Notes: generated by a model not told the origin, from the sequence alone. DNA of 37,475 nucleotides from Marichromatium gracile (GCF_004343155.1 NZ_SMDC01000018.1:1-37475), one strand, 5' to 3'; positions 8,270-17,309 are shown, counted from the stretch's first letter. Translations and numbers: made by a program.

Positions 8270-8851
8270 ATGACTGAATACGCGCTCATCCTGGTCGGGA
8301 CGGTCCTGGTCAACAACTTCGTTCTGGTCAAGTTCCTTGGCCTGTGCCCCTTCATGGGGGTGTCGAAGAAGCTCGAGACGGCCGCCGGCATGGGTCTGGC
8401 CACCACCTTCGTGCTGACCCTCTCCTCGATCAGCTCCTGGCTGGTCAACGAGTATCTGCTGGTGCCGCTCGGCATCGAGTATCTGCGCACCATCGCCTTC
8501 ATCCTGGTGATCGCCGTGGTGGTGCAGTTCACCGAGACGGTGATGCACAAGACCAGCCCGGTGCTCTATCAGGTGCTCGGGATCTTCCTGCCGTTGATCA
8601 CCACCAACTGCGCCGTGCTCGGCGTCGCGCTGCTCAACCTGCAGGCCGATCACACCCTGGTCGAGGCCACCCTCTACGGCTTCGGCGCCGCGCTCGGCTT
8701 CTCGCTGGTGCTGACCCTGTTCGCGGCGATCCGCGAGCGGGTGGCCGTCGCCGACGTCCCCGAACCCTTCCAGGGCAGCGCCATCGCCCTGGTCACCGCC
8801 GGCCTGATGTCGCTCGCCTTCATGGGCTTCGCCGGCCTGGTCGCGAACTGA
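8270..8851 (+). CDS. rsxA: Electron transport complex subunit RsxA/RnfA
   Basis: A 193-residue integral membrane protein, the same length as E. coli RsxA, with about six transmembrane helices. The start [20 protein letters not shown] and the [13 protein letters not shown] and [15 protein letters not shown] segments are strongly conserved in the family. The two half-repeats each place a cysteine (LCPF and TNCA) in the membrane, where the pair binds a [2Fe-2S] cluster with RsxE. It opens the operon and is followed by rsxB after 18 bases. Confidence 0.97.
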   Translation: MTEYALILVGTVLVNNFVLVKFLGLCPFMGVSKKLETAAGMGLATTFVLTLSSISSWLVNEYLLVPLGIEYLRTIAFILVIAVVVQFTETVMHKTSPVLYQVLGIFLPLITTNCAVLGVALLNLQADHTLVEATLYGFGAALGFSLVLTLFAAIRERVAVADVPEPFQGSAIALVTAGLMSLAFMGFAGLVAN

Positions 8852-8869
8852 TTTGAACGCCCGAGAGCC

Positions 8870-9421
8870 ATGCTGACCGCCATCCTCGCCTTCGCCGCAC
8901 TCTCCGCCGTGTTCGGGCTGCTGCTCGGCTACTCGGCGATCCGCTTCCACATCGAGGGCGACCCGATCGCCGACCAGATCGACGCCCTGCTGCCGCAGAC
9001 CCAGTGCGGCCAGTGCGGCCACCCCGGTTGCCGTCCCTATGCCGAGGCCGTCGCCCGCGGCGAGGACGACATCAACAAGTGCACCCCGGGCGGCGAGGCC
9101 ACCGTACAGGCGCTGGCCGATCTGCTCGGTCGCGACCCGGTGGCGCTCGACGCCGAGGAGAAGCTGCCGGCGGTCGCCCACATCGACCCGCAGAACTGCA
9201 TCGGCTGCACCAAGTGCCTGCAGGCCTGCCCGGTCGACGCCATCGTCGGCGCGGCCAAGCAGCTCCATGCCGTGCTCGACGAGGCCTGCACCGGCTGCGA
9301 GCTGTGCCTCGCGCCCTGCCCGGTCGACTGCATCAGCATGGTGCCGGTGGCCACCGATATCCGCTCCTGGCGCTGGCCCTATCCGCAGCAACAGGACGAC
9401 TCCCGGCGCGCGGCCGCCTGA
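8870..9421 (+). CDS. rsxB: Electron transport complex subunit RsxB/RnfB
   Basis: A 183-residue ferredoxin-like subunit. It has an N-terminal membrane anchor (about 1-25) and a Fe-S domain with Cys46, Cys49, Cys54 and Cys71. Two [4Fe-4S] ferredoxin motifs follow (Cys110/113/116/120 and Cys140/143/146/150). It passes electrons between soluble ferredoxin and the membrane core. The length and the three-cluster pattern match the short proteobacterial form. Confidence 0.97.
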   Translation: MLTAILAFAALSAVFGLLLGYSAIRFHIEGDPIADQIDALLPQTQCGQCGHPGCRPYAEAVARGEDDINKCTPGGEATVQALADLLGRDPVALDAEEKLPAVAHIDPQNCIGCTKCLQACPVDAIVGAAKQLHAVLDEACTGCELCLAPCPVDCISMVPVATDIRSWRWPYPQQQDDSRRAAA

Positions 9422-9437
9422 TCCACGAGGAGCCGAC

Positions 9438-11033
9438 ATGGCAGCCAACCCCGTACCCTCCAGCGAGCGTCGTCTGTGGACCTTCCACGGCGGCATCCAC
9501 ATCGCCGACGAGAAGGCGTTGTCGAACGCCAGCGAGATCGCCGTCGCGCCCGTCCCGAAGCAGCTGGTGATCCCGCTGCAGCAGCACATCGGCGCCTCGG
9601 CGCGGGTGCTCGTCGCAGTCGGCGATCGCGTCCTCAAGGGCCAGTGCATCGCCGCCGCCGATGGCTATGTCAGCGCCCCGGTGCACGCCTCGAGTTCGGG
9701 CACCGTGATCGCCATCGAGGAGCGACCGGTGCCGCACCCCTCGGGACTCTCGGCGCTCTGCGCGGTGATCGAGACCGATGGCGAGGATGCCTGGGCCGAA
9801 TTGCCCGAACCCATGACCCACTATGCCCAGCTCGATCCGGCCGAGGTGCGCGAGCGCATCCGCTGGGCCGGCGTGGTGGGCATGGGCGGGGCCTCCTTCC
9901 CCACCGGGGTCAAGCTCAACCCCGGTCCGGACCGGCGCATCGACACCCTGGTGATCAACGGCGCCGAGTGCGAGCCCTACATCACCTGCGATGATCGCCT
10001 GATGCGCGAGCGCGCCAGCCGCATCCTCGAGGGGGTGCGGATCATGCGCCACCTGCTCGGCGGCCCCGAGGTGCTGATCGGCATCGAGGACAACAAGCCC
10101 GAGGCGATCGCGGCGATGCGCTTCGCCCTCGGCGAGAGCGACCTGCGTGCCAGCGCCGAGGTGGTGGCCATCCCCACGCTCTACCCGAGCGGCGGCGAGA
10201 AGCAGCTCATCCGCATCCTCACCGGTAAGGAGGTGCCGAGCCACGGCATCCCGGCGCAGATCGGCATCGTCTGCCAGAACGTCGGCACCGCGCACGCGGT
10301 GGCCGAGGCGGTGCTCGACGGACGCCCGCTGATCTCGCGCGTGGTCACCGTCACCGGGCGCGCGATCACCGCGCCGCGCAATCTCGAGGCGCGCATCGGC
10401 ACCCCGGCGACCGACCTCATCGCCTGCTGCGACGGTTATCGCGAACAGCCGCGCAAGCTCGTCTGTGGCGGCCCGATGATGGGCTTCGAGCTGGGAGAGC
10501 AAGGGGTTCCGGTGACCAAGCCGGTCAACTGTCTGCTCGCGCTCACCGCCGCCGAGGCCCCGGATCCCGGCCCGGCGCTGGCCTGCATCCGCTGCGGGCG
10601 CTGCGCCGACGCCTGCCCGGCCAACCTGCTGCCCCAGCAGCTCTACTGGTTCGCCCGCGCCAAGGACTTCGACCACGCCCAGGACTACAACCTGTTCGAC
10701 TGCATCGAGTGCGGCTGCTGCGCCCAGGTCTGTCCCAGCCACATCCCGCTGGTGCAGTACTACCGCTATGCCAAGACCGAGGTGTGGGCGCGCGAGCAGG
10801 AAAAGCGCAAGGCCGAGGAGGCACGCCAGCGCCACGAGGCCAAGCAGGCTCGTCTCGAGCGCCAGGAGCGCGAACGTCAGGCGCGGATGCGTCAGAAGAA
10901 GGAGGCGCTCGCCGCCAAGGCCAAGGCCGAGAGCGGCACCAGCAGCGAGGCCAAGCAGGCGGCGATCGCCGCGGCGCGCGCCCGCGCCGCAGCCAAGCAG
11001 CAAGGCGCCAGCGAACCGACCGACGGCGCCTGA
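9438..11033 (+). CDS. rsxC: Electron transport complex subunit RsxC/RnfC
   Basis: A 531-residue peripheral subunit that handles NADH and flavin. GMGGASFPTGVK (149-159) marks the Complex I 51-kDa-like nucleotide/FMN domain. Two [4Fe-4S] motifs follow at Cys383/386/389/393 and Cys422/425/428/432. The tail (about 450-531) is a highly charged Lys/Glu/Arg/Ala helix, much shorter than the long Ala/Lys repeat tail of E. coli RsxC. The ATG at 9438 has GAGGAG at a good distance and begins 16 bases after the rsxB stop. Confidence 0.96.
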   Translation: MAANPVPSSERRLWTFHGGIHIADEKALSNASEIAVAPVPKQLVIPLQQHIGASARVLVAVGDRVLKGQCIAAADGYVSAPVHASSSGTVIAIEERPVPHPSGLSALCAVIETDGEDAWAELPEPMTHYAQLDPAEVRERIRWAGVVGMGGASFPTGVKLNPGPDRRIDTLVINGAECEPYITCDDRLMRERASRILEGVRIMRHLLGGPEVLIGIEDNKPEAIAAMRFALGESDLRASAEVVAIPTLYPSGGEKQLIRILTGKEVPSHGIPAQIGIVCQNVGTAHAVAEAVLDGRPLISRVVTVTGRAITAPRNLEARIGTPATDLIACCDGYREQPRKLVCGGPMMGFELGEQGVPVTKPVNCLLALTAAEAPDPGPALACIRCGRCADACPANLLPQQLYWFARAKDFDHAQDYNLFDCIECGCCAQVCPSHIPLVQYYRYAKTEVWAREQEKRKAEEARQRHEAKQARLERQERERQARMRQKKEALAAKAKAESGTSSEAKQAAIAAARARAAAKQQGASEPTDGA

Positions 11034-11090
11034 GCGCCGCCGACGGCGCCCCACCGATCCCGCAACCCCTTTCGAGCTTCGTGAATCCGC

Positions 11091-12137
11091 ATGACTAGCA
11101 CACTGATCTCCTCCCCCCACGTCCCTCGGGTCAACCGGGTCGATCGCGTCATGCTCCAGGTGCTGCTCGCGCTGGTGCCCGGGGTGCTGGCGATGACCTG
11201 GTTCTTCGGCTGGGGCGTGCTCGTCAACGTCACCCTCGCGGTCGGTTTCGCGGTGATCGCCGAGGCGCTGGTGCTGCTGCTGCGCCGTCGTCCGGTGCTG
11301 CCGGCGCTGGGCGATCTCAGCGCGGTGGTCACCGCGGTGCTGTTCGCCATCTCGGTGCCGCCGACCCTGCCCTGGTGGATGACGCTGCTGGGGATGTTGT
11401 TCGCCATCGTGCTGGTCAAGCAGCTCTACGGCGGGCTCGGCTACAACCCCTTCAACCCGGCCATGGCCGCCTATGTCTTCCTGCTGGTCTCCTACCCGGT
11501 GGCGATGACCAGCTGGCTCGCCCCCGAACTGCTCTCGGGGATCGACCTGTCGTTCGGCGACTCGCTGGCGATGATCCTCCATCAGGTGCTGCCCGCCGGG
11601 GTCGACTGGGACGCGGTGACCGCCGCGACCCCGCTCGACGAGATGCGCACCCAGCTCGACGAGCAGCTGACCATCGCCGAGATCCGTGACCAGAGCGCGC
11701 TCTGGGGCGTGTTCGGCGGTCGTGGCTGGGAGTGGGTCAACGCCGCCTTTCTGCTTGGCGGTGCCTATCTGCTGTGGCGTCGCACCATCACCTGGCACAT
11801 CCCGGTGTCGATGCTCGCCGGGCTGCTCTCGCTGGCCACCCTGTTCTGGCTGATCGATCCGCAGACCCACCCCTTCCCGGCCTTCCATCTGTTCAGCGGC
11901 GCGGCCATCCTCGGCGCCTTCTTCATCGCCACCGACCCGGTCACCGCCACCACCACCCGCCGCGGCCAGCTGATCTATGGCGCCTGCATCGGCGCCACGG
12001 TGTTCGTGATCCGCACCTGGGGCGGCTACCCCGATGCGGTCGCCTTCGCGGTGCTGTTGATGAACATCGCCGCCCCCACCATCGACTACTACACCCAGCC
12101 ACGCGTCTTCGGACACGGTAGAGAACGCGCCCGATGA
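11091..12137 (+). CDS. rsxD: Electron transport complex subunit RsxD/RnfD
   Basis: A 348-residue membrane subunit of the RnfD/NqrB family. The ATPLD motif places Thr180 as the residue expected to bind FMN through a phosphoester bond. KQLYGGLGYNPFNPAM and FFIATDPVTA are diagnostic, and the end IDYYTQPRVFGH matches E. coli RsxD. The stop overlaps the rsxG start as ATGA, implying translational coupling. The 57-base gap after rsxC is the longest in the operon. Confidence 0.97.
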   Translation: MTSTLISSPHVPRVNRVDRVMLQVLLALVPGVLAMTWFFGWGVLVNVTLAVGFAVIAEALVLLLRRRPVLPALGDLSAVVTAVLFAISVPPTLPWWMTLLGMLFAIVLVKQLYGGLGYNPFNPAMAAYVFLLVSYPVAMTSWLAPELLSGIDLSFGDSLAMILHQVLPAGVDWDAVTAATPLDEMRTQLDEQLTIAEIRDQSALWGVFGGRGWEWVNAAFLLGGAYLLWRRTITWHIPVSMLAGLLSLATLFWLIDPQTHPFPAFHLFSGAAILGAFFIATDPVTATTTRRGQLIYGACIGATVFVIRTWGGYPDAVAFAVLLMNIAAPTIDYYTQPRVFGHGRERAR

Positions 12138-12805
12138 AGATCAGACCTATCCTGCTCGCCGCCTTCGTACTCAGCGCCTTCGCGGTCAGTGGTGTCGCCC
12201 TGGTGGTGATCACCCAGGCGGTCATGGACGATCGCATTGCCGAGAACCAGCGCCAGGCCATGGAGCGCAAGCTCGCGGCCATCCTCCCCGCCGGTCGCGC
12301 CGACAACGACCCGCTCACCGACACCATCGAGGTCAGCGCCCGCGAACTGCTCGGCGCCGACACCACCCGCGTCTACCGGGTGCGCCAAGGTGACGAGCCG
12401 GTCGCGGTGATCCTCGAACCGGTGGTCCCCGACGGCTATGCCGGCCCCATCCGCCTGCTGGTCTCGGTGCTCACCGACGGCACCGTCGGCGGTGTACGGG
12501 TGCTCTCGCACCACGAGACCCCCGGGCTCGGCGACAAGATCGAGGAGGCCAAGTCCGACTGGGTCTACGGCTTTGCCGGCACCTCGCTCGGCGACCCGCC
12601 GATCGAGCGCTGGGGGGTGAAACGCGATGGCGGCGACTTCGACCAGTTCACCGGCGCCACCATCACCCCGCGCGCCATCGTCAAGGCGGTCAAGAACACC
12701 CTGATCTATGTCGATCAGCAGGGCGCACGTCTCTATCAGGAGGCATCCTCCCAGCCCCAGACCGCGAACCGATCCGTCACCGCAACCGACCAGGAGGCCT
12801 CCTGA
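12134..12805 (+). CDS. rsxG: Electron transport complex subunit RsxG/RnfG
   Basis: A 223-residue subunit with one N-terminal transmembrane helix (about 7-29) and a periplasmic FMN-binding domain. The FTGATITP motif puts the FMN-carrying threonine at 176. [10 protein letters not shown] is a second conserved block. The last 25 residues are Ser/Thr/Gln-rich and probably disordered. It overlaps rsxD by 4 bases and its stop overlaps the rsxE start (TGATG). Confidence 0.96.
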   Translation: MKIRPILLAAFVLSAFAVSGVALVVITQAVMDDRIAENQRQAMERKLAAILPAGRADNDPLTDTIEVSARELLGADTTRVYRVRQGDEPVAVILEPVVPDGYAGPIRLLVSVLTDGTVGGVRVLSHHETPGLGDKIEEAKSDWVYGFAGTSLGDPPIERWGVKRDGGDFDQFTGATITPRAIVKAVKNTLIYVDQQGARLYQEASSQPQTANRSVTATDQEAS

Positions 12806-13509
12806 TGGCGAAGGACCAGGGCTATCTGCCGCTCGTCACCGAGGGCCTGTGGCACAACAACCAGGCGTTGGTCGCCCTGCTCGGGCTGTGCCCGTTGCTG
12901 GCGACCACCACCAGCGCGACCAATGGTCTCGGCATGGGGCTGGCGACCACCGCGGTACTGGTGCTCTCCAACGTCACCATCTCGCTGATCCGCAATCTGG
13001 TGCGCCCCGAGGTACGACTGCCGGTGTTCGTGCTGGTGATCGCCTCCTTCGTCACCGCCGTCGAGCTGACCATCCAGGCGCACTTCTACGAGCTCTATCT
13101 GGTGCTCGGGTTGTTCATCCCGCTGATCGTCACCAACTGCGCGATCATCGGCCGCGCCGAGGCCTTCGCCTCGAAAAACCGCGTCGACCGCGCCCTGGTC
13201 GACGGTCTGGCGATGGGAGTGGGCTTCACCCTGGTGCTGATGGCGCTCGGCGCGCTGCGCGAGCTTGCCGGTCAAGGCACCCTCTTCTACCAGGCCCACC
13301 TGTTGCTCGGCGAGGCGGCGCGCGGGCTCACCATGACCCTCGGCGACGACTTCCAGGGCGCGCTGATCGCCATCCTGCCGCCCGGTGCCTTCATCGGTCT
13401 GGGGCTGCTGATCGCGCTCAAGAACCTGATCGACAAGTGGGCGAGTCTGTTTGCCCGCTGGCGCGCCCGGCACACGGCGCCGGCAGCGGCCGAACCGAGT
13501 CTGGGCTGA
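12805..13509 (+). CDS. rsxE: Electron transport complex subunit RsxE/RnfE
   Basis: A 234-residue membrane subunit homologous to RsxA (RnfA/E and NqrD/E family). [20 protein letters not shown] and [17 protein letters not shown] carry the conserved membrane cysteines. It ends the operon. The nth gene that follows rsxE in E. coli is absent; a non-coding stretch leads into the ribB riboswitch instead. Confidence 0.97.
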   Translation: MAKDQGYLPLVTEGLWHNNQALVALLGLCPLLATTTSATNGLGMGLATTAVLVLSNVTISLIRNLVRPEVRLPVFVLVIASFVTAVELTIQAHFYELYLVLGLFIPLIVTNCAIIGRAEAFASKNRVDRALVDGLAMGVGFTLVLMALGALRELAGQGTLFYQAHLLLGEAARGLTMTLGDDFQGALIAILPPGAFIGLGLLIALKNLIDKWASLFARWRARHTAPAAAEPSLG

Positions 13510-13880
13510 AGCGGCGCACGGCCCGATTGCCAAAGCGCGGCATAGCCCCCATAGTATTCAGGGGAATAGGATCCATCCGTTCCCCGGGTGCCGGTCTGCT
13601 CCGGCACCGCAACGATGCAGGGAGGCATCGTCCAGACGGCCCATCAGGGTCGGCTATCACGATGGACCGACGGGGCAAGGTCCCCGTTCAGCGTTGCGGC
13701 GAGGGCCTCCGGCCATCGATCGCCGCCAGCCATGCAACCATTGAGTGAACGATCGCGCGCGGGATCCTAAGGATTCCGCACTCAGCACCTTGGGAAGCGA
13801 CGTCTCCGGCCGTCTCGGCCAGTACCGTCGCCGCCGGGGCCCGCGCCATGCGGCCCCGGCTCGATCAGACTCAAGGCGCA
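13510..13880. other. Unassigned intergenic stretch after rsxE
   Basis: About 370 bases with no credible gene. Two perfect hairpins lie close together: GGTGCCGG/CCGGCACC (13587-13608) and ACGATGC/GCATCGT (13612-13631). Neither has a T-tract, so they are not classic intrinsic terminators. Further on is the palindrome ATCCT-A-AGGAT (about 13764-13774). The riboswitch promoter must lie in this region, but I could not identify it with confidence. Confidence 0.4.
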
Positions 13881-14027
13881 CCTATTCTCGGGGCAGGGTG
13901 AAATTCCCGACCGGCGGTGACTCCGCAACAGCGGACAGCCCGCGAGCGCCTGCCGTGACACGGCAGGGTCAGCAGACCCGGTGAGACTCCGGGGCCGACG
14001 GTTAGAGTCCGGATGACAGAGGATAGG
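13881..14027 (+). promoter_or_regulatory. FMN riboswitch (RFN element)
   Basis: The conserved RFN core is clear: GGGGCAGGGTGAAATTCCCG, then the GACCGGCGGT segment, AGCCCGCGAGCG, GCAGACCCGGTGA and CCGACGGTTAGAGTCCGGAT in the expected order. Stem P1 closes as CCTATTCTC (13881-13889) with GAGGATAGG (14019-14027), including one G-U pair. The element senses FMN and sits upstream of ribB, its commonest target in proteobacteria. Confidence 0.96.
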
Positions 14028-14064
14028 GTCGCGACCCGGTCCGTCCCCTCGCGGGGGCGCGACC
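14027..14064 (+). promoter_or_regulatory. Expression-platform hairpin of the FMN riboswitch
   Basis: GGTCGCG (14027-14033) can pair with CGCGACC (14058-14064), enclosing CCCC-TCGC-GGGG (14045-14056). The 5' strand starts on the last base of P1, so the two structures compete slightly. No U-tract follows, so classic intrinsic termination is unlikely here. Control may be by translation or Rho (inference). Confidence 0.5.
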
Positions 14065-14127
14065 GCGCTGTGCCCGCTCCCCTTCACTGCCCTGATTCAG
14101 ATCACTCGAACGTCGTTTCAGCGAGCC

Positions 14128-14832
14128 ATGAATCAGATTCAAGCCTTTCCCCTACTCAACCGTTTCGGTGATCCCGAAACGCGTGTCGCCAACGCCATCG
14201 CCGCCCTGCGCGCAGGCTCCGGCGTCCTGCTCGTCGACGACGAAGACCGCGAGAACGAGGGCGACCTCATCTTCCCGGCCGAGACCATCGAGCCGGCACA
14301 GATGGCGCTGCTCATCCGCGAGTGCAGCGGCATCGTCTGTCTCTGTCTCGAGGAGGCGCGGCTGCGCCAGCTCGAGCTGCCGATGATGGTCGAGGACAAC
14401 ACCAGTCGTAACGGCACCGCCTTCACCGTCACCATCGAGGCCCGCGAGGGCGTGACCACCGGCGTGTCGGCGGCCGATCGCGTCACCACCATCCGTACCG
14501 CGATCGCCCCGAACGCCCGCCCCGAGGACCTCGCGCGTCCCGGTCATGTGTTCCCGCTGCGCGCCCGACCCGGCGGCGTGCTGGCGAGACGCGGTCACAC
14601 CGAGGGCACCGTCGACCTGATGCGTCTGGCCGGCTTCACCCCCGCCGGCGTGCTCTGCGAGCTGACCAACCCCGACGGCACCATGGCACGACTGCCGGAG
14701 ATCGTCGACTTCGCACTGCGTCACCAGATGCCGGTGCTGACCATCGAGGATCTGGTCGCCTACCGTCAGCGCACCGAATCGGCTCCATCGATCGACCAGC
14801 TGGATGCCGCACTGGCCCGCGAGTCGGCCTGA
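14128..14832 (+). CDS. ribB: 3,4-dihydroxy-2-butanone 4-phosphate synthase
   Basis: A 234-residue enzyme that converts ribulose 5-phosphate to dihydroxybutanone phosphate plus formate, supplying the four-carbon unit of riboflavin. The motif [11 protein letters not shown] (37-47) and GHTEGTVDL (156-164) hold the metal and substrate ligands. The length matches the single-domain RibB, with no fused GTP cyclohydrolase II. It is a stand-alone riboswitch-controlled copy with its own terminator. Confidence 0.95.
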   Translation: MNQIQAFPLLNRFGDPETRVANAIAALRAGSGVLLVDDEDRENEGDLIFPAETIEPAQMALLIRECSGIVCLCLEEARLRQLELPMMVEDNTSRNGTAFTVTIEAREGVTTGVSAADRVTTIRTAIAPNARPEDLARPGHVFPLRARPGGVLARRGHTEGTVDLMRLAGFTPAGVLCELTNPDGTMARLPEIVDFALRHQMPVLTIEDLVAYRQRTESAPSIDQLDAALARESA

Positions 14833-14890
14833 CCCCTCTCCGTCGCGGCGCCCCCACGCCGCGACTGCTCCAACCCCACCGTACGATCGA

Positions 14891-14922
14891 GACCGCCCCG
14901 CAACACCGGGGCGGGTCTTTGA
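14891..14922 (+). terminator. Intrinsic terminator of ribB
   Basis: The stem GACC-GCCCCG with CGGGGC-GGGTC around a short CAACAC-type loop is followed by CTTT, about 60 bases after the ribB stop. The T-stretch overlaps the -35 of the next promoter. Confidence 0.8.
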
Positions 14923-14948
14923 CAATCGCCATCTTGCCAATGTATAAA
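14919..14948 (+). promoter_or_regulatory. Near-consensus sigma-70 promoter of the lbtU-like gene
   Basis: TTGACA (14919-14924, perfect) and TATAAA (14943-14948, five of six) are 18 bases apart. Transcription would start near 14955, leaving a leader of about 95 bases. Such a strong promoter in GC-rich DNA suggests expression limited by a repressor. Confidence 0.8.
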
Positions 14949-14966
14949 CGAAAACGATTTGCGTTT
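14946..14966 (+). promoter_or_regulatory. Palindromic operator candidate over the -10/start site
   Basis: A 21-base near-perfect palindrome with half-sites AAACGnAAA and TTTnCGTTT around a 3-base centre (nine of ten pairs match outside the centre position and one flanking mismatch set). It covers the end of the -10 element and the predicted start, where a bound repressor would block transcription. The regulator is unknown. It resembles Fur-type boxes only weakly, and PurR-type boxes have different spacing. Confidence 0.6.
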
Positions 14967-15049
14967 GTGCATTCTCCGCGCATCGAACGCCGATCATGCT
15001 TTGCTTTGCGCCTTTCCGTTCGTGATTGTTTCTCAGGGGAAATAACAAG

Positions 15050-16240
15050 ATGTCAGTTCGTACACTCTCGGCCGCGGTCGCACTCGCGATCGCCGGTCAG
15101 GTCCCGGCCTATGCCGATACGCTCGAGCAGCGGGTCGCGCGCCTGGAGCAGCAGAATCAGGCCCAGGCGAAACTGATCGCCGAGCAGCAGGCCGCCCTTG
15201 AGGGTACACCCGAGCGGGTCAAGAAACTCGAGACCGCACTCGAGGAGCGACGCACGGAACAGAACTGGGGGACCGGCTGGTTCCAGCGCATCGAGATCGC
15301 CGGCCTGATCGAGGTCGAGGCCAACCACACCAGCCCCTATGTCGGCAGCGACGAGAGCGACATCGTGCTGGCGACCTTCGAGCTCGGCATCTCGGCACAG
15401 GTCAACGACTGGGTCGAGGCCAATGCCTCGCTGCTCTACGAGGAGGATGACACCGATCTCGAGGTCGACAACGCCTATATCACCATTGCCAACCTCGAGC
15501 ACAGCCCGCTGTTTCTCACCGCCGGTCAGTTCTACGTGCCCTTCGGCGCCTACGAGACCAACCTGGTCTCCGATCCGCTGACCCTGGAGATCGGCGAGGC
15601 GCGCGAGACCGCGCTCCAGGTCGGCTTCGTCCACGGCGACTTCAACGGCAGCGTCTACGCCTTCAACGGCGACCGCAAGATCGATGGCGAGAACGAGATC
15701 GGCAGCTGGGGCGCCAACCTCGGCTTCGCCCAGTCCTTCGATGACCGCGCCTGGAGCCTCGGCCTCGGCTACATCAGCGACCTCGGCGACTCCGACACCC
15801 TGCAGGACACCATCGCCGACAATCGCGCCGGGCTGGTGGATGCCAGTGAGCGTACCGGCGGCTGGACCGCCAATGCCTCGGCCACCTTCGGTCCCTTCAA
15901 CCTGATCGGTGAGTACCTCGCCGCCACCGAGGAGTTCGAGGTCGACAGCCTGAGCTTCGAGGGCGAGGGTGCCAAGCCCAGCGCCTGGAACATCGAGGCC
16001 GGCTATACCTTCGAGGTGATGGGCAAGGAGGTGGTCGCCGCCGCGGCCTATCAGGGCACCACCGAGGCCGTCGCGCTGGAGCTGCCCGAGGAGCGCTGGC
16101 TGGTCGGCGTCTCGGTCGGCGTGCTCGACAACACCGCCGTGTCGCTGGAATGGTCGCACGACACCGACTACGATCGTGCCGAGGGCGGCACCGGCGAGTC
16201 CGGCAACACCATCCTGGCCAAGCTCGCCGTCGAGTTCTGA
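15050..16240 (+). CDS. LbtU-like outer-membrane porin
   Basis: A 396-residue exported protein. The signal peptide spans about 1-22 (cleavage after AYA), followed by a coiled-coil segment (about 25-75, EQRVARLEQQNQAQAKL). The rest alternates short strands and acidic loops, as in an outer-membrane beta-barrel, ending in a terminal Phe. This layout fits the LbtU family (siderophore uptake porin in Legionella), but the substrate is uncertain. The start is chosen at 15050 because AGGGGAAATAAC precedes it and the signal peptide begins there. A candidate metal-efflux gene follows in the same direction. Confidence 0.75.
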   Translation: MSVRTLSAAVALAIAGQVPAYADTLEQRVARLEQQNQAQAKLIAEQQAALEGTPERVKKLETALEERRTEQNWGTGWFQRIEIAGLIEVEANHTSPYVGSDESDIVLATFELGISAQVNDWVEANASLLYEEDDTDLEVDNAYITIANLEHSPLFLTAGQFYVPFGAYETNLVSDPLTLEIGEARETALQVGFVHGDFNGSVYAFNGDRKIDGENEIGSWGANLGFAQSFDDRAWSLGLGYISDLGDSDTLQDTIADNRAGLVDASERTGGWTANASATFGPFNLIGEYLAATEEFEVDSLSFEGEGAKPSAWNIEAGYTFEVMGKEVVAAAAYQGTTEAVALELPEERWLVGVSVGVLDNTAVSLEWSHDTDYDRAEGGTGESGNTILAKLAVEF

Positions 16241-16352
16241 GCCAGGACGAAGACCGCACCGCCTCGCCGTCGGGGGGCGGCGGGCGCGGCGCGGGACCCG
16301 GGGCTGGTCGAGCCGGTCCCGACGATGGCAACCCGCAGGAGTCGCCCCCGAG

Positions 16353-17309
16353 ATGCACATCCATACCCTCGAACGCTGGCAACACCACCACGACTTCGCG
16401 GTCCACAACGACCGTGGCGAGCGCAACACCTATTACGTGTTGCTGCTGACCGCCGTGGTGATGGTGATCGAGATCCTCGCCGGCACCGTCTATGGCTCGA
16501 TGGCCCTGCTCGCCGACGGCTGGCACATGGGCACCCATGTCGCCGCCTTCCTCATCGCCATCCTCGCCTATCGCTATGCCGCGCGGCACGCCCACGACCC
16601 CGCTCACAGCTTCGGCACCGGCAAGGTCAACGTGCTCGGCGGCTTCGCCAGCGCCATCGCACTCGGCACCGTGGCGCTGATGATGCTGATCGAGTCGGTG
16701 CAACGACTGGTCGACCCGCAGACCATCCACTTCAACGAGTCGATCCTGGTCGCCCTGCTCGGGCTCGCGGTCAACCTCGCCAGCGCCCTGCTGCTCAAGG
16801 ACGCGCACCACCATCATCACGGTCATGACCACGGCCACCATCACGATCACGACGACCATGGCCACGACCACAACCTGCGCGCGGCCTATGTACACGTCAT
16901 CGCCGATGCCATGACCTCGCTGCTGGCGATCGCCGCGCTGCTCGCCGGCAAGCTGCTCGGCTGGCACTGGCTCGACCCGGTGATGGGCATGGTCGGCGCC
17001 ATCATCATTGCCGTCTGGGCCTATGGACTGCTGCGCGAGAGCGCACCGATCCTGATCGACGCAAGCATCGAGGCACCCTACCGCGAGGCGATCCGCGCAG
17101 CGATCGAGGCCGATGCCGACAATCGCGTCGCCGACATCCATGTCTGGCGGATCGGCGCCAATCACTATGCCGCCATCCTCTCGCTGGTGACCCACGAGCC
17201 ACGACCGGTGGAGCACTACAAGCGCCTGCTCGCCGACTTCGACCGCATCGCCCACCTCACCATCGAGGTCAACGCCTGCGCCGGACCCTCCTGCCTGACA
17301 CAGCGCTGA
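16353..17309 (+). CDS. dmeF: CDF-family Co(II)/Ni(II) efflux transporter DmeF
   Basis: A 318-residue cation diffusion facilitator. The N-terminus MHIHTLERWQHHHDF is typical of the DmeF branch. Six transmembrane helices carry LLADGWHMG (52-60) and HVIAD (181-185), the metal-site segments of helices 2 and 5. A long His/Asp loop (152-173) lies between helices 4 and 5, and the C-terminal domain is cytoplasmic. The family exports divalent metal by proton antiport. The gap of 112 bases after the porin gene contains a GGGACC/GGTCCC stem without a T-tract, so read-through is likely. Confidence 0.88.
   Translation: MHIHTLERWQHHHDFAVHNDRGERNTYYVLLLTAVVMVIEILAGTVYGSMALLADGWHMGTHVAAFLIAILAYRYAARHAHDPAHSFGTGKVNVLGGFASAIALGTVALMMLIESVQRLVDPQTIHFNESILVALLGLAVNLASALLLKDAHHHHHGHDHGHHHDHDDHGHDHNLRAAYVHVIADAMTSLLAIAALLAGKLLGWHWLDPVMGMVGAIIIAVWAYGLLRESAPILIDASIEAPYREAIRAAIEADADNRVADIHVWRIGANHYAAILSLVTHEPRPVEHYKRLLADFDRIAHLTIEVNACAGPSCLTQR

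Noticed and set aside
9333-12116. Open frame of over 900 codons opposite rsxC and rsxD
   Set aside because: It mirrors two well-conserved Rnf genes and shows only low-complexity Gly/His/Arg/Asp composition.
13661-13748. Small frame of 28 codons before the riboswitch
   Set aside because: It has no ribosome binding site, no hydrophobic or conserved pattern, and lies in a structured non-coding stretch.
13741-13774. Promoter TTGAGT with a -10 near 13764 for the riboswitch transcript
   Set aside because: The -35 is acceptable, but the hexamer at proper spacing (ATCCTA) is too far from the consensus.
14946-14966. PurR or other LacI-family operator
   Set aside because: The half-sites look similar to ACGCAAAC, but the centre is one base longer than a PurR box, and no purine gene is controlled.
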